Source of the DNA: Desulfonatronospira thiodismutans ASO3-1
Lineage (GTDB): Bacteria; Desulfobacterota; Desulfovibrionia; Desulfovibrionales; Desulfonatronovibrionaceae
DNA length: 64,000 nt
Assembly: GCF_000174435.1 (NCBI RefSeq)
Contig: NZ_ACJN02000002.1
Span: 434,001-498,000, forward strand
Reading direction: 5' to 3'
In this document: positions 34,652 to 47,723 of the stretch, piece after piece
How positions within the stretch are numbered: the first letter of the stretch is position 1
Layout: each line of letters begins with the position of its first letter
Made by a program: the position numbers and the translations under genes
Notes under the pieces: model-generated
Database searches by the model: none
Seen by the model: the letters and a program-made list of their open reading frames with translations, nothing else
Told to the model about the DNA's origin: nothing

Positions 34652-36535
34652 ATGTTTACCGAACAGGATATTTATCTTTACAAGCAGGGAAGACACTTTC
34701 GCCTGTACAAGCACCTCGGAGCCCAGGTGGTCATGCATGGCGGTGTACGCGGAACCTACTTCGGGGTATGGGCCCCCAACGCGGAACAGGTCAGCGTCAT
34801 TGGAGATTTCAACTACTGGGACAACACTACCCATCAGCTCAATGTCCGCGGCGACGGTTCCGGCATCTGGGAAGGATTTGTGCCCGAGGCCATGCCCGGT
34901 CATAAGTACAAGTACCATATCCGCTCCAGATTTCAGGGCTACAGTGTGGACAAGGGCGATCCCTTCGGATTCTACTGGGAAACAGCTCCCAGCACAGCTT
35001 CCATTATCTGGCAGATGGACTACCAGTGGGGAGATGAAGAATGGATGCAGAACCGCCGGGAAAAAAACCGCCAGGACAAGCCCTTGAGCATCTACGAAAT
35101 GCACCTGGGTTCATGGATGCGGGATCCGGATAATCCCGAGAGGCTCCTGAGTTACCGGGAACTGGCTGACAGGCTGCCGGGGTATCTTGTGGACATGGGC
35201 TTTACCCACGTAGAATTTATGCCCGTGGCCGAACATCCTTTTTACGGATCCTGGGGTTACCAGATCCTGGGATTTTTTGCCCCCACCAGCCGCTACGGGA
35301 CTCCCCAGGACTTCATGTATCTCATAGATGTCCTGCACCAGCACGGCATAGGGGTCATCCTGGACTGGGTGCCTTCCCATTTCCCCACCGACGAGGTGGG
35401 ACTGGGATTTTTCGACGGCACCCACCTGTATGAGCATATGGACAGTCGCAAGGGGTTTCACCCGGAATGGAAAAGCTACATTTTCAATTACGGCCGCAAT
35501 GAGGTGGTCAGCTTTCTTATAAGCAACGCCCTTTTCTGGCTGGACTACTACCACATAGACGGGCTTCGCCTGGACGCTGTGGCTTCCATGCTCTACCTGG
35601 ATTACGCCCGTGAGGACGGTGACTGGGAGCCCAACGAATTCGGGGGCAATGAAAACCTGGACGCCATAAGCTTTCTCAAGCACCTCAACAGTGAGGTGTA
35701 CCGCTCTTATCCGGATGTCCAGACCTTTGCCGAGGAATCCACTTCCTGGCCCATGGTTTCCAGGCCTACATACGTAGGGGGCCTGGGATTCGGATACAAG
35801 TGGAACATGGGCTGGATGAACGACACCCTGAGCTACATGAGCAGAGAGCCGGTATTTCGCAAGTATCACCACAACCAGATGACCTTCAGCATCTGGTACG
35901 CCTTTACCGAAAATTTCGTCCTGCCCCTGTCCCATGACGAGGTGGTGCACCTCAAAGGATCACTGGTCACAAAAATGCCCGGTGACGACTGGCAGAAGCT
36001 GGCCAACCTGCGGCTTCTTTTGGGCTACATGTATGCGCATCCCGGCAAAAAGCTTTTGTTCATGGGGGCTGAAATGGCCCAGTGGACTGAATGGAACCAT
36101 GACAAGAGCCTGGACTGGCATCTTCTGCAATACGACCGGCACAGGCAGGTTCAGGACTGGCTGCGTGAGGTGAATAACCTGTACCGCAACCGCCCCCAGC
36201 TTTACGAGCTGGATTTCGAACCAGGGGGATTCTCCTGGATCGACTGTACCGACTCGGACAACAGCGTATTATCCTTTATCCGCCGGGACAAAGAGAAGAA
36301 GCCGCTGATTATGGCCGCCAATTTCACGCCTGTGCCCAGGCATGATTATATCCTGGGGGTACCGGGACCTGGACCCTACAGGGAGATACTCAACAGCGAC
36401 GATGCCCGGTTCGGAGGTTCTCACCTGGTCAACCCGGATGTCTATCACGCTCAGGAAATCCAGGCCCATGGATATTCCCACCGCCTGAGCCTGACACTTC
36501 CCCCCCTGGGCATATTGTTCATGGAGCAGAGCTGA
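34652..36535 (+). CDS. glgB: 1,4-alpha-glucan branching enzyme GlgB
   Basis: Adds alpha-1,6 branches to glycogen. It has 627 residues with an N-terminal CBM48 domain (GVWAPNAEQVSVIGDFNYWD), a GH13 barrel and a C-terminal all-beta domain. The nucleophile Asp is in DGLRLDAVASMLYLDY (about 307), the acid Glu in FAEESTSWP (about 360), and the transition-state Asp in LSHDEVVHLKGS. AAAGGAG stands before the ATG. The stop overlaps the malQ start (TGATG), so the two glycogen genes are translationally coupled. Confidence 0.98.
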   Translation: MFTEQDIYLYKQGRHFRLYKHLGAQVVMHGGVRGTYFGVWAPNAEQVSVIGDFNYWDNTTHQLNVRGDGSGIWEGFVPEAMPGHKYKYHIRSRFQGYSVDKGDPFGFYWETAPSTASIIWQMDYQWGDEEWMQNRREKNRQDKPLSIYEMHLGSWMRDPDNPERLLSYRELADRLPGYLVDMGFTHVEFMPVAEHPFYGSWGYQILGFFAPTSRYGTPQDFMYLIDVLHQHGIGVILDWVPSHFPTDEVGLGFFDGTHLYEHMDSRKGFHPEWKSYIFNYGRNEVVSFLISNALFWLDYYHIDGLRLDAVASMLYLDYAREDGDWEPNEFGGNENLDAISFLKHLNSEVYRSYPDVQTFAEESTSWPMVSRPTYVGGLGFGYKWNMGWMNDTLSYMSREPVFRKYHHNQMTFSIWYAFTENFVLPLSHDEVVHLKGSLVTKMPGDDWQKLANLRLLLGYMYAHPGKKLLFMGAEMAQWTEWNHDKSLDWHLLQYDRHRQVQDWLREVNNLYRNRPQLYELDFEPGGFSWIDCTDSDNSVLSFIRRDKEKKPLIMAANFTPVPRHDYILGVPGPGPYREILNSDDARFGGSHLVNPDVYHAQEIQAHGYSHRLSLTLPPLGILFMEQS

Positions 36536-38061
36536 TGAAGAGGTTAAACGGCATACTCCTGCACATATCATCACTGCCTGGACCCTACGGATCAGGCGAC
36601 ATGGGTCCACATGCCTACCGCTTTGTTGATTTTCTGGCCGGCAGCAGGCAGAAGATCTGGCAGATACTGCCCCTTAACCCCACCACACCCGGGACCGGCA
36701 ATTCACCCTATTCCAGCTACAGCGCATTTGCCGGCAATCCGCTTTTTATTGATCCGGAAGCGCTGCAGGACAAGGGTCTTCTTGATCCGCAGGATACAAG
36801 AGATCTGCCCGGCTTTCCAGAACACCGCACGGATTATGAACTGGCCGGCGACTTTAAAAAATCCTTGCTGCAAAAGGCCTTCAAGCGCAACAGGGAAAGC
36901 CTGGAAAACGGTTCAAAGTTCGAGCTTTTCTGCCGCAACCATTCCTTCTGGCTTGATGACTTCGCTCTGTTCAGCGCCCTCAAGGAACATTTCAGCGGAG
37001 CACCATGGTACAGGTGGCCAAGAAAGATCAGGCTTCGCCACCTTGAAGCCGTGGAGGAATTTAAAAACAGACTGTCAAATGAAATATTGCGGGAAAAATT
37101 CTGTCAGTACTTATTTTTCAGTCAGTGGCAGAAACTTAAAACCTACGCCAATAACCACAACGTGCTCATATTCGGGGATCTGCCCATCTATGTCAGCCTG
37201 GACAGCTGCGACGTATGGTCCAACCCGCACCTCTTTTTGCTGGACCAGGAGAAAAACCCCACCAGGGTGGCAGGAGCTCCGCCGGATTATTTCAGTGAAA
37301 CAGGGCAGTTGTGGGGCAATCCCATTTATGACTGGGAAGAATGCGCCAGGGAGAATTACCAGTGGTGGATCAAGCGCATAAGGCAGAACCTGGTTATGTT
37401 CGATCTTTTAAGATTTGATCATTTCCGGGGGTTTGCCTCCTACTGGAGCATACCTGCCGGTGCCCAAACCGCAGTTGACGGTAAATGGGAGGAAGGCCCC
37501 GGGCACCGTTTCTGGTCCGCCCTGACCAGTGAAATATCCCCGGCTCATTTTGTGGCCGAGGACCTGGGATACATTACTGAAGATGTACTGGAGCTAAGGG
37601 ACAGTTACGGCCTGCCGGGAATGAAGATCCTCCAGTTCGCCTTTGGCGAGGATATGCCCACCAACCCTTATATACCTCACAATCATATACCCAATTGCGT
37701 GATCTATCCGGGAACTCACGACAACAACACGGTGAGAGGATGGTTTGAAAATGAACTGGATTCCATAGCCAAAAAAAGGCTCAGCGAGTATACCGGGCGA
37801 AGGCTCGATGCAGAAAATATTTGCAGGGAAATTATCCGCATGGCCATGTCCTCACCGGCCAGATTATGTGTTTTACCCATGCAGGATGTACTCGGCTTAG
37901 ACGGGCGTTTCCGCATGAATACACCGTCTGTTGCCCGAGGAAACTGGGAGTGGCGTGTAAAAAGTGCAGAAATTGGCATTGATATCAAGGAATTTTTGCT
38001 CTACTTTACCACCATCTACGGTAGAGACAATCACTTTGATGCCGGTACGAACCATACATAA
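36535..38061 (+). CDS. malQ: 4-alpha-glucanotransferase MalQ (amylomaltase)
   Basis: GH77 disproportionating enzyme of 508 residues that transfers alpha-1,4-glucan chains. Motifs: RLNGILLHISSLPGPYGSGD at the start, NSPYSSYSAFAGNPLFIDPE, the nucleophile Asp in LLRFDHFRGFASYW (about 290-303), Glu in HFVAEDLGYIT and the Asp in YPGTHDNNTVRGW. It is coupled to glgB by a one-base overlap. Together they build and remodel glycogen. The length is normal for bacterial MalQ. Confidence 0.97.
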   Translation: MKRLNGILLHISSLPGPYGSGDMGPHAYRFVDFLAGSRQKIWQILPLNPTTPGTGNSPYSSYSAFAGNPLFIDPEALQDKGLLDPQDTRDLPGFPEHRTDYELAGDFKKSLLQKAFKRNRESLENGSKFELFCRNHSFWLDDFALFSALKEHFSGAPWYRWPRKIRLRHLEAVEEFKNRLSNEILREKFCQYLFFSQWQKLKTYANNHNVLIFGDLPIYVSLDSCDVWSNPHLFLLDQEKNPTRVAGAPPDYFSETGQLWGNPIYDWEECARENYQWWIKRIRQNLVMFDLLRFDHFRGFASYWSIPAGAQTAVDGKWEEGPGHRFWSALTSEISPAHFVAEDLGYITEDVLELRDSYGLPGMKILQFAFGEDMPTNPYIPHNHIPNCVIYPGTHDNNTVRGWFENELDSIAKKRLSEYTGRRLDAENICREIIRMAMSSPARLCVLPMQDVLGLDGRFRMNTPSVARGNWEWRVKSAEIGIDIKEFLLYFTTIYGRDNHFDAGTNHT

Positions 38062-38104
38062 AGCCGGAGATGAATAAGCCCGGAAACCTGAGGGGGATGC
38101 AAAA

Positions 38105-38974
38105 ATGAACGCATTTAGACTGATTTTTCTGTTGCTGGTTTTTGCCGCAGTAATGCTCGGCCTCAGTCAAAACACTGAAACACTGGGATTAAAGGCGCCT
38201 CTGGAACTTGATCTGTGGTTCATTGAGCTTTCTTTGCCCCAGGTGGCCATGTATGTATTCATCTTCTTCTGCTTTCTGCTGGGCATAATTTTTGGTATAA
38301 TCACTTTTTTCCCGGCCAACAGGGAGGCCAGGGAAAAATTGAAAGTCCTGCGCAAAAAATTGAGGCTCTTGCAGGAAGATTTTAAGACGGCCGAAATGGA
38401 ACGGGCCAGACAGATCATGAAGCGCCAGGAAAAAATAAGCCCTGACGAAGAAGCCTTTAAGGAAGAAATTGTCAGTTCAGCCTCATCCAGGGCCTGGGGC
38501 AAGGCGGCCATGGCCGGATGCGTAGTTCTTTTCTTCATCCTGGTGGCTCTTTACTACTACGGCCACACAGAATTTGAAAAAGTGCACGAGCAGACTAAAG
38601 CCAATATGGAAAAAACCACCGGCATGATTGAAGATACCCAAAGCAGCCTGGACAGCCTGGAGCATGATTTCAGGGATGCGGATAAAAAACTGGGAGAGCT
38701 GGACCGTGAATTCAGGGAGGAGACCGCAAAGCTTCAAGACGCCACAGAAAACATGCAGGAAAAGCTTCAAAAGCACTCCGGGGAAATAAGCGAACTAAAG
38801 CTCATACCGGTTAAGACCCGTGATTACCTGACTGTCATGCATCTTGAGCAATACCTGCAGACCCTGGGTTACCTGAAGAAGGAGGCTGATACAGAAGAAG
38901 ACAGAAAACGCCTGCAGGAGGCTGCAGAAGAAGTCCGCAAGGCTCTGGAGCATTACCGGGAAAAATCTGATTAA
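38105..38974 (+). CDS. LapA-domain membrane protein with long coiled coil
   Basis: A 289-residue protein. The N-terminus resembles LapA-domain proteins (PF06305): TM1 (MNAFRLIFLLLVFAAVMLGL), then TM2 (about 48-68) and the charged stretch FPANREAREKLKVLRKKLRL. A third membrane segment lies at about 141-158 (MAGCVVLFFILVALYYYG). Residues 160-240 are coiled coil with heptad-like hydrophobics. The C-terminus is helical and charged. The function is unknown; LapA relatives act in envelope assembly. It follows malQ by 43 bp with GGGGGA before the ATG, and its end meets the TPR lipoprotein gene tail to tail with a 4-base overlap. Confidence 0.75.
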   Translation: MNAFRLIFLLLVFAAVMLGLSQNTETLGLKAPLELDLWFIELSLPQVAMYVFIFFCFLLGIIFGIITFFPANREAREKLKVLRKKLRLLQEDFKTAEMERARQIMKRQEKISPDEEAFKEEIVSSASSRAWGKAAMAGCVVLFFILVALYYYGHTEFEKVHEQTKANMEKTTGMIEDTQSSLDSLEHDFRDADKKLGELDREFREETAKLQDATENMQEKLQKHSGEISELKLIPVKTRDYLTVMHLEQYLQTLGYLKKEADTEEDRKRLQEAAEEVRKALEHYREKSD

Positions 38975-39762
38975 TCCCGGATAGATGACAGATGTTCAAT
39001 GCGGGCCTCAATGGCTTTGGGGTTGGGATGTATGTCCAGGATTTCTTTTAAGAGATCTACAGCCTGATCGACTTTATCCTGGTCAAGGAGGACCTCTGTC
39101 AGGAGAAGTCCAGCCCTGGACCTGTATTCATTCCCGGCATCCAAGCTGTAAGCCCTGGATAAAACCTCCCCGGCCCTGGTAAGATCATTTTCCAGGTAAT
39201 AGGATTTCCCCCGGGTATAATGAATCATGGAGCACAGCTCGGCATCTGTTTCGCCTGAACAGTCAGAAAATTTTTCCAGGTCCTCCCGGACCCTCTCAAA
39301 TTCGCGCAGCTGAATACCTGTTTTGGAAAGGAAAAGAGCTGCTTTTTTCCTTTCCTTACCGGACTGTGCCAGTTCCTTGTTCTTTTTCCAGAGCCGGCGA
39401 CTTTCCCGTGGCTGTCCCAGTCTATCATATTTACCTGCAATCCTGGCATTGATATCCAGGATTGTGTCCAGTTCCCCGTCGTACTCCATCTGCATGGCCT
39501 TTAATATATCAAGCCCTCCCTCAATGTCATTATATATATCCACACTGATGCTTAAAAGCCGGTTCCAGGCCTGGTATCTTTTTCGTCCGTGCTCATTTTC
39601 GTCTATATACTGCTGGTATAAATTTCTGGCCTGGTTGAACTGACCCGTGGAAAAATAATATTCAGCCTGGTCGAAATCATCCGTATCCTCTTTTTGTTCC
39701 AGGCATCCAGGAAGCATAAAAAATATGAGAACCGGAAAAATGATGTAAAGCAGCCTTTTCAT
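38971..39762 (-). CDS. TPR-containing lipoprotein
   Basis: A 263-residue lipoprotein from ATG 39762. The signal peptide KRLLYIIFPVLIFFMLPGC ends in a lipobox (LPGC), so Cys is lipidated after cleavage. The rest is helical repeats of the TPR kind (FDQAEYYFSTGQFNQARNLY, LTRAGEVLSRAYSLDAGNEY, VDQAVDLLKEILDIHPNPKA). It follows gyrA by 13 bp on the same strand. In Desulfovibrio-like genomes a TPR protein also follows gyrA. It is probably an outer-membrane scaffold; partner unknown. Confidence 0.8.
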   Translation of the reverse strand: MKRLLYIIFPVLIFFMLPGCLEQKEDTDDFDQAEYYFSTGQFNQARNLYQQYIDENEHGRKRYQAWNRLLSISVDIYNDIEGGLDILKAMQMEYDGELDTILDINARIAGKYDRLGQPRESRRLWKKNKELAQSGKERKKAALFLSKTGIQLREFERVREDLEKFSDCSGETDAELCSMIHYTRGKSYYLENDLTRAGEVLSRAYSLDAGNEYRSRAGLLLTEVLLDQDKVDQAVDLLKEILDIHPNPKAIEARIEHLSSIRD

Positions 39763-39775
39763 ACATGCAACTATT

Positions 39776-42217
39776 CTACTGCTCTTCTTTATCACCAAGC
39801 AGGTGCTGTTCCGGGATGATCAGGTCTGCGCAGATCACCTTCTGATCATTTTCCAGGTCAACCATTTTTACTCCCTGGGTTGAGCGTCCAACAGACCGGA
39901 TATCGCTGGTGCCCAGCCTGATTATCTTGTTGGCTGAGGTGAAAATAATCAGCTCTTCCTGGTCTGATACAGGCATTGAACTCACCACCTTGCCCGTTTT
40001 GGAGGTTACCTTCATATTGATAAGACCCTTTCCCCCCCTTGCCTGTAACTTGTACATGTCCAGGCTGGTCTTTTTTCCGAAACCTTTTTCCGAAATGGTA
40101 AAAAGCTCCCTTGCTTCGCCCGGATCCAGTACAGCCCCGGAAACCACCTCGTCGCCCTGGCGCAGGGAAATTCCCTTGACCCCGGCGGCGTTTCTGCCCA
40201 TCGCCCGGAGTTCCCTGCAGGCAAAGCGAATGGCCAGGCCATCATGTGTAGTTATAATTACCTCGGATTCATCTTTGACCACTTTGACCCCGATGAGTTC
40301 ATCTCCGGGTTTGAGATTGACTGCAATCAGACCCAGGGAGCGCATGTTCTTGAACATCTCGATAGATGTCTTTTTGACCATGCCTTTTTTGGTCACAAAA
40401 AGAAAATAGTGTCTCTGGTGAAAATTGCGCTCGGAAAGTGCTGTGGCAATGTATTCCTCGTTATCCAGGGGAAGCAGGTTTTTAATGTGCACTCCCCTGG
40501 CCGTGCGTGATCCTTCCGGGATTTCGTAGGCCTTGAGCAGATAAGACTTGCCGGTGTTGGAAAAGAGATAAATATCCTTATGATTGCTGGTGGTAAAAAG
40601 AGTAGTAATAAAGTCCTTGTCCCCGACATTGGCCCCGGCTATTCCCTTGCCTCCTCTTTTCTGCTGGTGGTAATATTCAAGAAGCGTTCTCTTGATATAT
40701 CCATTTCTGGACAAGGTGACCACCACGTCATGATCCGGGATCAGGTCCAGCATCTCTATACTGTCGGGGTCCTGTTCCAGGATCTGTGTTCTGCGGGGAG
40801 TGGAATAGGTTTTCTTTATCTCTTGGAGTTCTTTTTTTATTTCACCCTTGAGGATATCAATATTTTCCAGGATGCTTTTTAGAAATTCAATCTGCTGCAA
40901 AAGCTCCCTGTACTCCTGCATCAGTTTTTCGCGCTCCATATTGGTCAGCCTTTGCAGGCGCATATCCAGGATGGCCTGGGCCTGAACCTGACTCAGGGAA
41001 AAGTTTGAAATGAGCTTTTCTCTGGCTTCGGCCCCGGTGGATGACGACCTGATGAGCCGGACCACCTCGTCGATGTTGTCCAGGGCTATCTGCAGCCCCT
41101 CCAGGATGTGCGCCCTGTGCTCCGCCTTTTCCAGGTCATGCCTGGAGCGCCTGAGTATGACCTCCTTTCTGTGCTCCAGGAAATACTCCAGGACCTGTTT
41201 GAGGTTTAACAGCTGCGGACGGTTATTGACCACGGCCATCATATTGATGCCGAAGCTGGTCTCCAGGGCGGTAAGCTTATACAGTTTGTTGATGATTACA
41301 TCGGAGATGGCTCCCTTTTTCAGGTCTATGACTATCCTGATTCCATTGCGGTCTGATTCGTCCCGCAGATCGGAAATGCCTTCGATTTTCTTATCATTGA
41401 CCAGCCCGGCTATTTTTTCCACCAGGTTGGCCTTGTTCAGGGCATAGGGAACTTCGTTGATGACAATTGATTCATGTCCCCTGGACCTGGTCTCCACGTC
41501 CAGCCTGGAACGGATTTTAAAACTTCCCCTGCCTGTCCGGTAAGCCTCGAGTACGCCCTTGAGGTTGTAAATATATGCCCCGGTAGGCAGGTCCGGGGCC
41601 TTGATGTGCTGCATGAGCTGGGAGATGTTTGTCTCCGGGTTGTCCAGAAGCTGCAGAAGGGCGTCTATCACCTCCCCCAGGTTGTGCGGGGGAATATTCG
41701 TGGCCATGCCAACGGCAATGCCCGAGCTGCCGTTGACCAGGATATTGGGAACTCTGGCCGGCAGGACCTCGGGTTCGGTGAGGGTATTGTCGTAGTTGGC
41801 CCTGAAATTGACCGTGTTTTTTTCGATATCAGCCAGAAACTCCCCGGCAAGCCTGGACATGCGGGCTTCTGTATACCGCATGGCTGCCGGGGCGTCCCCG
41901 TCGATGGAACCGAAGTTGCCCTGTCCGTCCACGAGTGGGTCACGCATATTGAAATCCTGGGCCATGCGCACCAGGGCATCATACACTGCTGAATCACCGT
42001 GGGGATGGTATTTACCGATGACGTCACCAACCACCCTGGCCGATTTTTTATAGGGGCGGTTGTAGGTGTTGCCAAGCTCGTGCATGGCATAGAGTATACG
42101 CCGGTGAACGGGTTTCAGACCGTCACGGACATCAGGGATGGCCCGGCCGATTATTACGCTTAGCGAATATTCCAGGTAGGATTTTTTTATTTCCTGTTCA
42201 ATGCTGATATTGCTCAA
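39776..42217 (-). CDS. gyrA: DNA gyrase subunit A
   Basis: Breakage-reunion subunit of gyrase, which with GyrB introduces negative supercoils. It has 813 residues. The active-site Tyr is in [13 protein letters not shown]. The quinolone region reads [18 protein letters not shown] with the wild-type Ser and Asp. The C-terminal beta-pinwheel has repeated blades and a QKRGGKG gyrase box. The start is TTG 42217 with GGAG seven bases upstream. It follows gyrB by 46 bp. Confidence 0.98.
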   Translation of the reverse strand: MSNISIEQEIKKSYLEYSLSVIIGRAIPDVRDGLKPVHRRILYAMHELGNTYNRPYKKSARVVGDVIGKYHPHGDSAVYDALVRMAQDFNMRDPLVDGQGNFGSIDGDAPAAMRYTEARMSRLAGEFLADIEKNTVNFRANYDNTLTEPEVLPARVPNILVNGSSGIAVGMATNIPPHNLGEVIDALLQLLDNPETNISQLMQHIKAPDLPTGAYIYNLKGVLEAYRTGRGSFKIRSRLDVETRSRGHESIVINEVPYALNKANLVEKIAGLVNDKKIEGISDLRDESDRNGIRIVIDLKKGAISDVIINKLYKLTALETSFGINMMAVVNNRPQLLNLKQVLEYFLEHRKEVILRRSRHDLEKAEHRAHILEGLQIALDNIDEVVRLIRSSSTGAEAREKLISNFSLSQVQAQAILDMRLQRLTNMEREKLMQEYRELLQQIEFLKSILENIDILKGEIKKELQEIKKTYSTPRRTQILEQDPDSIEMLDLIPDHDVVVTLSRNGYIKRTLLEYYHQQKRGGKGIAGANVGDKDFITTLFTTSNHKDIYLFSNTGKSYLLKAYEIPEGSRTARGVHIKNLLPLDNEEYIATALSERNFHQRHYFLFVTKKGMVKKTSIEMFKNMRSLGLIAVNLKPGDELIGVKVVKDESEVIITTHDGLAIRFACRELRAMGRNAAGVKGISLRQGDEVVSGAVLDPGEARELFTISEKGFGKKTSLDMYKLQARGGKGLINMKVTSKTGKVVSSMPVSDQEELIIFTSANKIIRLGTSDIRSVGRSTQGVKMVDLENDQKVICADLIIPEQHLLGDKEEQ

Positions 42218-42263
42218 TTGCAGGCTCCGGGAATTTGTTTTAATTTATTTTTTTATAATCAGC

Positions 42264-45832
<3,569 letters not shown>

Positions 45833-46550
45833 AGATTTAGAATCCTTAATAGGGTATGTTTAAATGTATATTTTTCATTTAACTATCTTTATTTATTTAT
45901 TTTTTTGTCTTGTAATGTTTGTTGTTTCTTTTCATTTCCGTGAACCGGGTGTTCAAAAAATCATTTTCCTGAAGCAGAATTGTCAATTTTTTCATAACTG
46001 TTGTTATTGAGTTTATAAATCAAATAACCAACTGATATCCTTAAATATAGGACAGAGTCTCTTTGTTTATGCAAAAACAAATCCTTATACCATTGATTTT
46101 GTATTTTGTAAAATACTTTTTATTATGTATCATCTTGTAATTTTTATATTTTTTTAATAAACTAACCGATTTTTTTTGAGTTTTTATAAAGTATTTCTTG
46201 TTCATCAGCCATCTCTTTGACTTGCATGAATCCTTTTTTTAATTTAAAAATCAGAAATTATTCATAATTGATTGAAACTTGAGACTCTTTTTTTGTAACC
46301 ATTCAGGGGGACCTCGGTGTTGGCTGATGGCACAAGGCCAGGGGCCTGTCCCCGCTAAGTGATGATAATGATGCTTCACAGAACTTCGTGTCTGTACTTT
46401 TCAGTGGTGCAGTAAAAGTGTCGCGGGGACTGTACCCCTGGACGGTATCTGCCCCCTGAATGGTTATTTTTTTTGAGCTTGATATTTTCCATTTTCCAGG
46501 ACTGCAGTCCCTAATCCAAACATAGCCGCAACACCCGGCAGGAATGATAA
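45833..46550. other. AT-rich intergenic region, candidate replication-origin region
   Basis: About 720 bases without a gene. From 45833 to about 46296 the sequence is strongly AT-rich, with long T and A runs. dnaN-gyrB-gyrA leave to the left and the DUF39 gene to the right. I see one near-match to a DnaA box (TTATGCAAA near 46068) but no cluster of perfect boxes, so origin function is a guess from position and composition. The right part holds an inverted-repeat element (46297-46465). Confidence 0.4.
46297..46465. repeat. 169-bp element with 14-bp terminal inverted repeats
   Basis: The ends AACCATTCAGGGGG (46297-46310) and its perfect complement (46452-46465) enclose a second arm pair, CCAGGGGCCTGTCCCCGC (46338-46355) with GCGGGGACTGTACCCCTGG (46423-46441). 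A further ACTTTT/AAAAGT stem lies inside. It contains no ORF. The form suits a MITE or a large REP element; T-runs flank it on both sides. Confidence 0.75.
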
Positions 46551-47723
46551 ATGGCTTTTAATAAACAGGTAAACAGAACCATTGACGAGATAAATCAGAA
46601 AATCAAGTCTGGTAAAGCAGTGGTAGTCAATGCACGGCAGATGGCTTCCCTGGTCCGGGATAAGGGCAAGGTGGAGGCAGCCAGGGAAGTTGATGTGGTA
46701 ACCACCGGTACTTTTTCTCCAATGTGTTCCTCGGGCATGATTTTTAACTTTGCCCAAAAACCACCCATGATCAAGGGCCACAAGATATGGCTGGATAACG
46801 TCCCCTGCTATGGAGGACTGGCAGCTGCTGATTCATTTATCGGTGTTACGGAAACAACGGAAAACGATCCCCTGAACAAGGTTTATCCAGGTACTTTTAC
46901 CTACGGTGGTGGACATGTGATTGAAAACCTCGTCCGGGGAAATTCCGTACACTTGCGTGTCCAGGGATATGGTACAGACTGTTATCCCCGAAAACTTCTG
47001 GAAAAGGATATAACCCTTGGCGAACTCAAAAGTGCTGTACTTTTCAACCCCAGAAATGCCTACCAGAATTACAACTGTGCTGTGAACCTCACCAACAGGA
47101 TCAAATATACTTACATGGGTCCGCTAAGGGCTAATATGGGTAATCTCAACTTCGCTACCGCAGGTTCCCTGAGCCCTTTGTTCAATGATCCTTATTTTCT
47201 GACCACAGGGCTTGGCACCAGAATTTTTCTGGGCGGTGGCACAGGATATGTTATTGGTGAAGGTACCCAGCACAATCCTGATCCACCACGAAATGAGCGC
47301 GGCATCCCCAAGATGCCCGCAGGGACCCTGATGGTCAAAGGGGATTTGAAACAGATGAACCATAGATATATCCGTGGAATCAGTTTTGCCGGTTATGGAT
47401 GCTCCATGGCTGTTGGACTTGGCATCCCCATTCCGGTGTTAAACGAGGATATAGCCTGGTATGCAGGAGTTGACGATTCTGAAATCCACATGCCGGTTAT
47501 TGATTACGGGTACGAATATGGAGCAGGCAAGGCCAAAATACTGGCTTATGTCACGTATGAGCAACTCCTATCAGGAAGTGTGGAGATAAACGACAAAAAG
47601 GTGACTACAGTACCCCTGACCAGTTACTCCATGTCCCTGGAGATTGCAGACCAGTTAAAGGACTGGATCCAGTCAGGTGAATTTTTTCTGACCCAGGCAC
47701 AGGATAAAATTGAATCCAACTGA
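46551..47723 (+). CDS. DUF39 homocysteine-forming enzyme (aspartate semialdehyde sulfurtransferase family)
   Basis: A 390-residue protein of the DUF39 family. Members in methanogens and sulfate reducers make homocysteine from aspartate semialdehyde and sulfide, usually with a small NIL/ferredoxin partner. Visible motifs: VVTTGTFSPMCSSGMIFNF, DNVPCYGGLAAADSFIG, TYGGGHVIENLVRG and GTRIFLGGGTGYVIGEGTQH. Cys residues in CSSG and VPCYGG are candidates for sulfur handling. No CBS domains are attached, unlike some archaeal members, and the ferredoxin partner is not adjacent. AGGAATGATAA precedes the ATG. The end overlaps a LarE-like gene by 14 bases. Confidence 0.88.
   Translation: MAFNKQVNRTIDEINQKIKSGKAVVVNARQMASLVRDKGKVEAAREVDVVTTGTFSPMCSSGMIFNFAQKPPMIKGHKIWLDNVPCYGGLAAADSFIGVTETTENDPLNKVYPGTFTYGGGHVIENLVRGNSVHLRVQGYGTDCYPRKLLEKDITLGELKSAVLFNPRNAYQNYNCAVNLTNRIKYTYMGPLRANMGNLNFATAGSLSPLFNDPYFLTTGLGTRIFLGGGTGYVIGEGTQHNPDPPRNERGIPKMPAGTLMVKGDLKQMNHRYIRGISFAGYGCSMAVGLGIPIPVLNEDIAWYAGVDDSEIHMPVIDYGYEYGAGKAKILAYVTYEQLLSGSVEINDKKVTTVPLTSYSMSLEIADQLKDWIQSGEFFLTQAQDKIESN

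Noticed and set aside
45841-46296. Cluster of DnaA boxes
   Set aside because: Only one near match (TTATGCAAA) was found; no group of TTATCCACA-like sites, so no origin is called as a feature.
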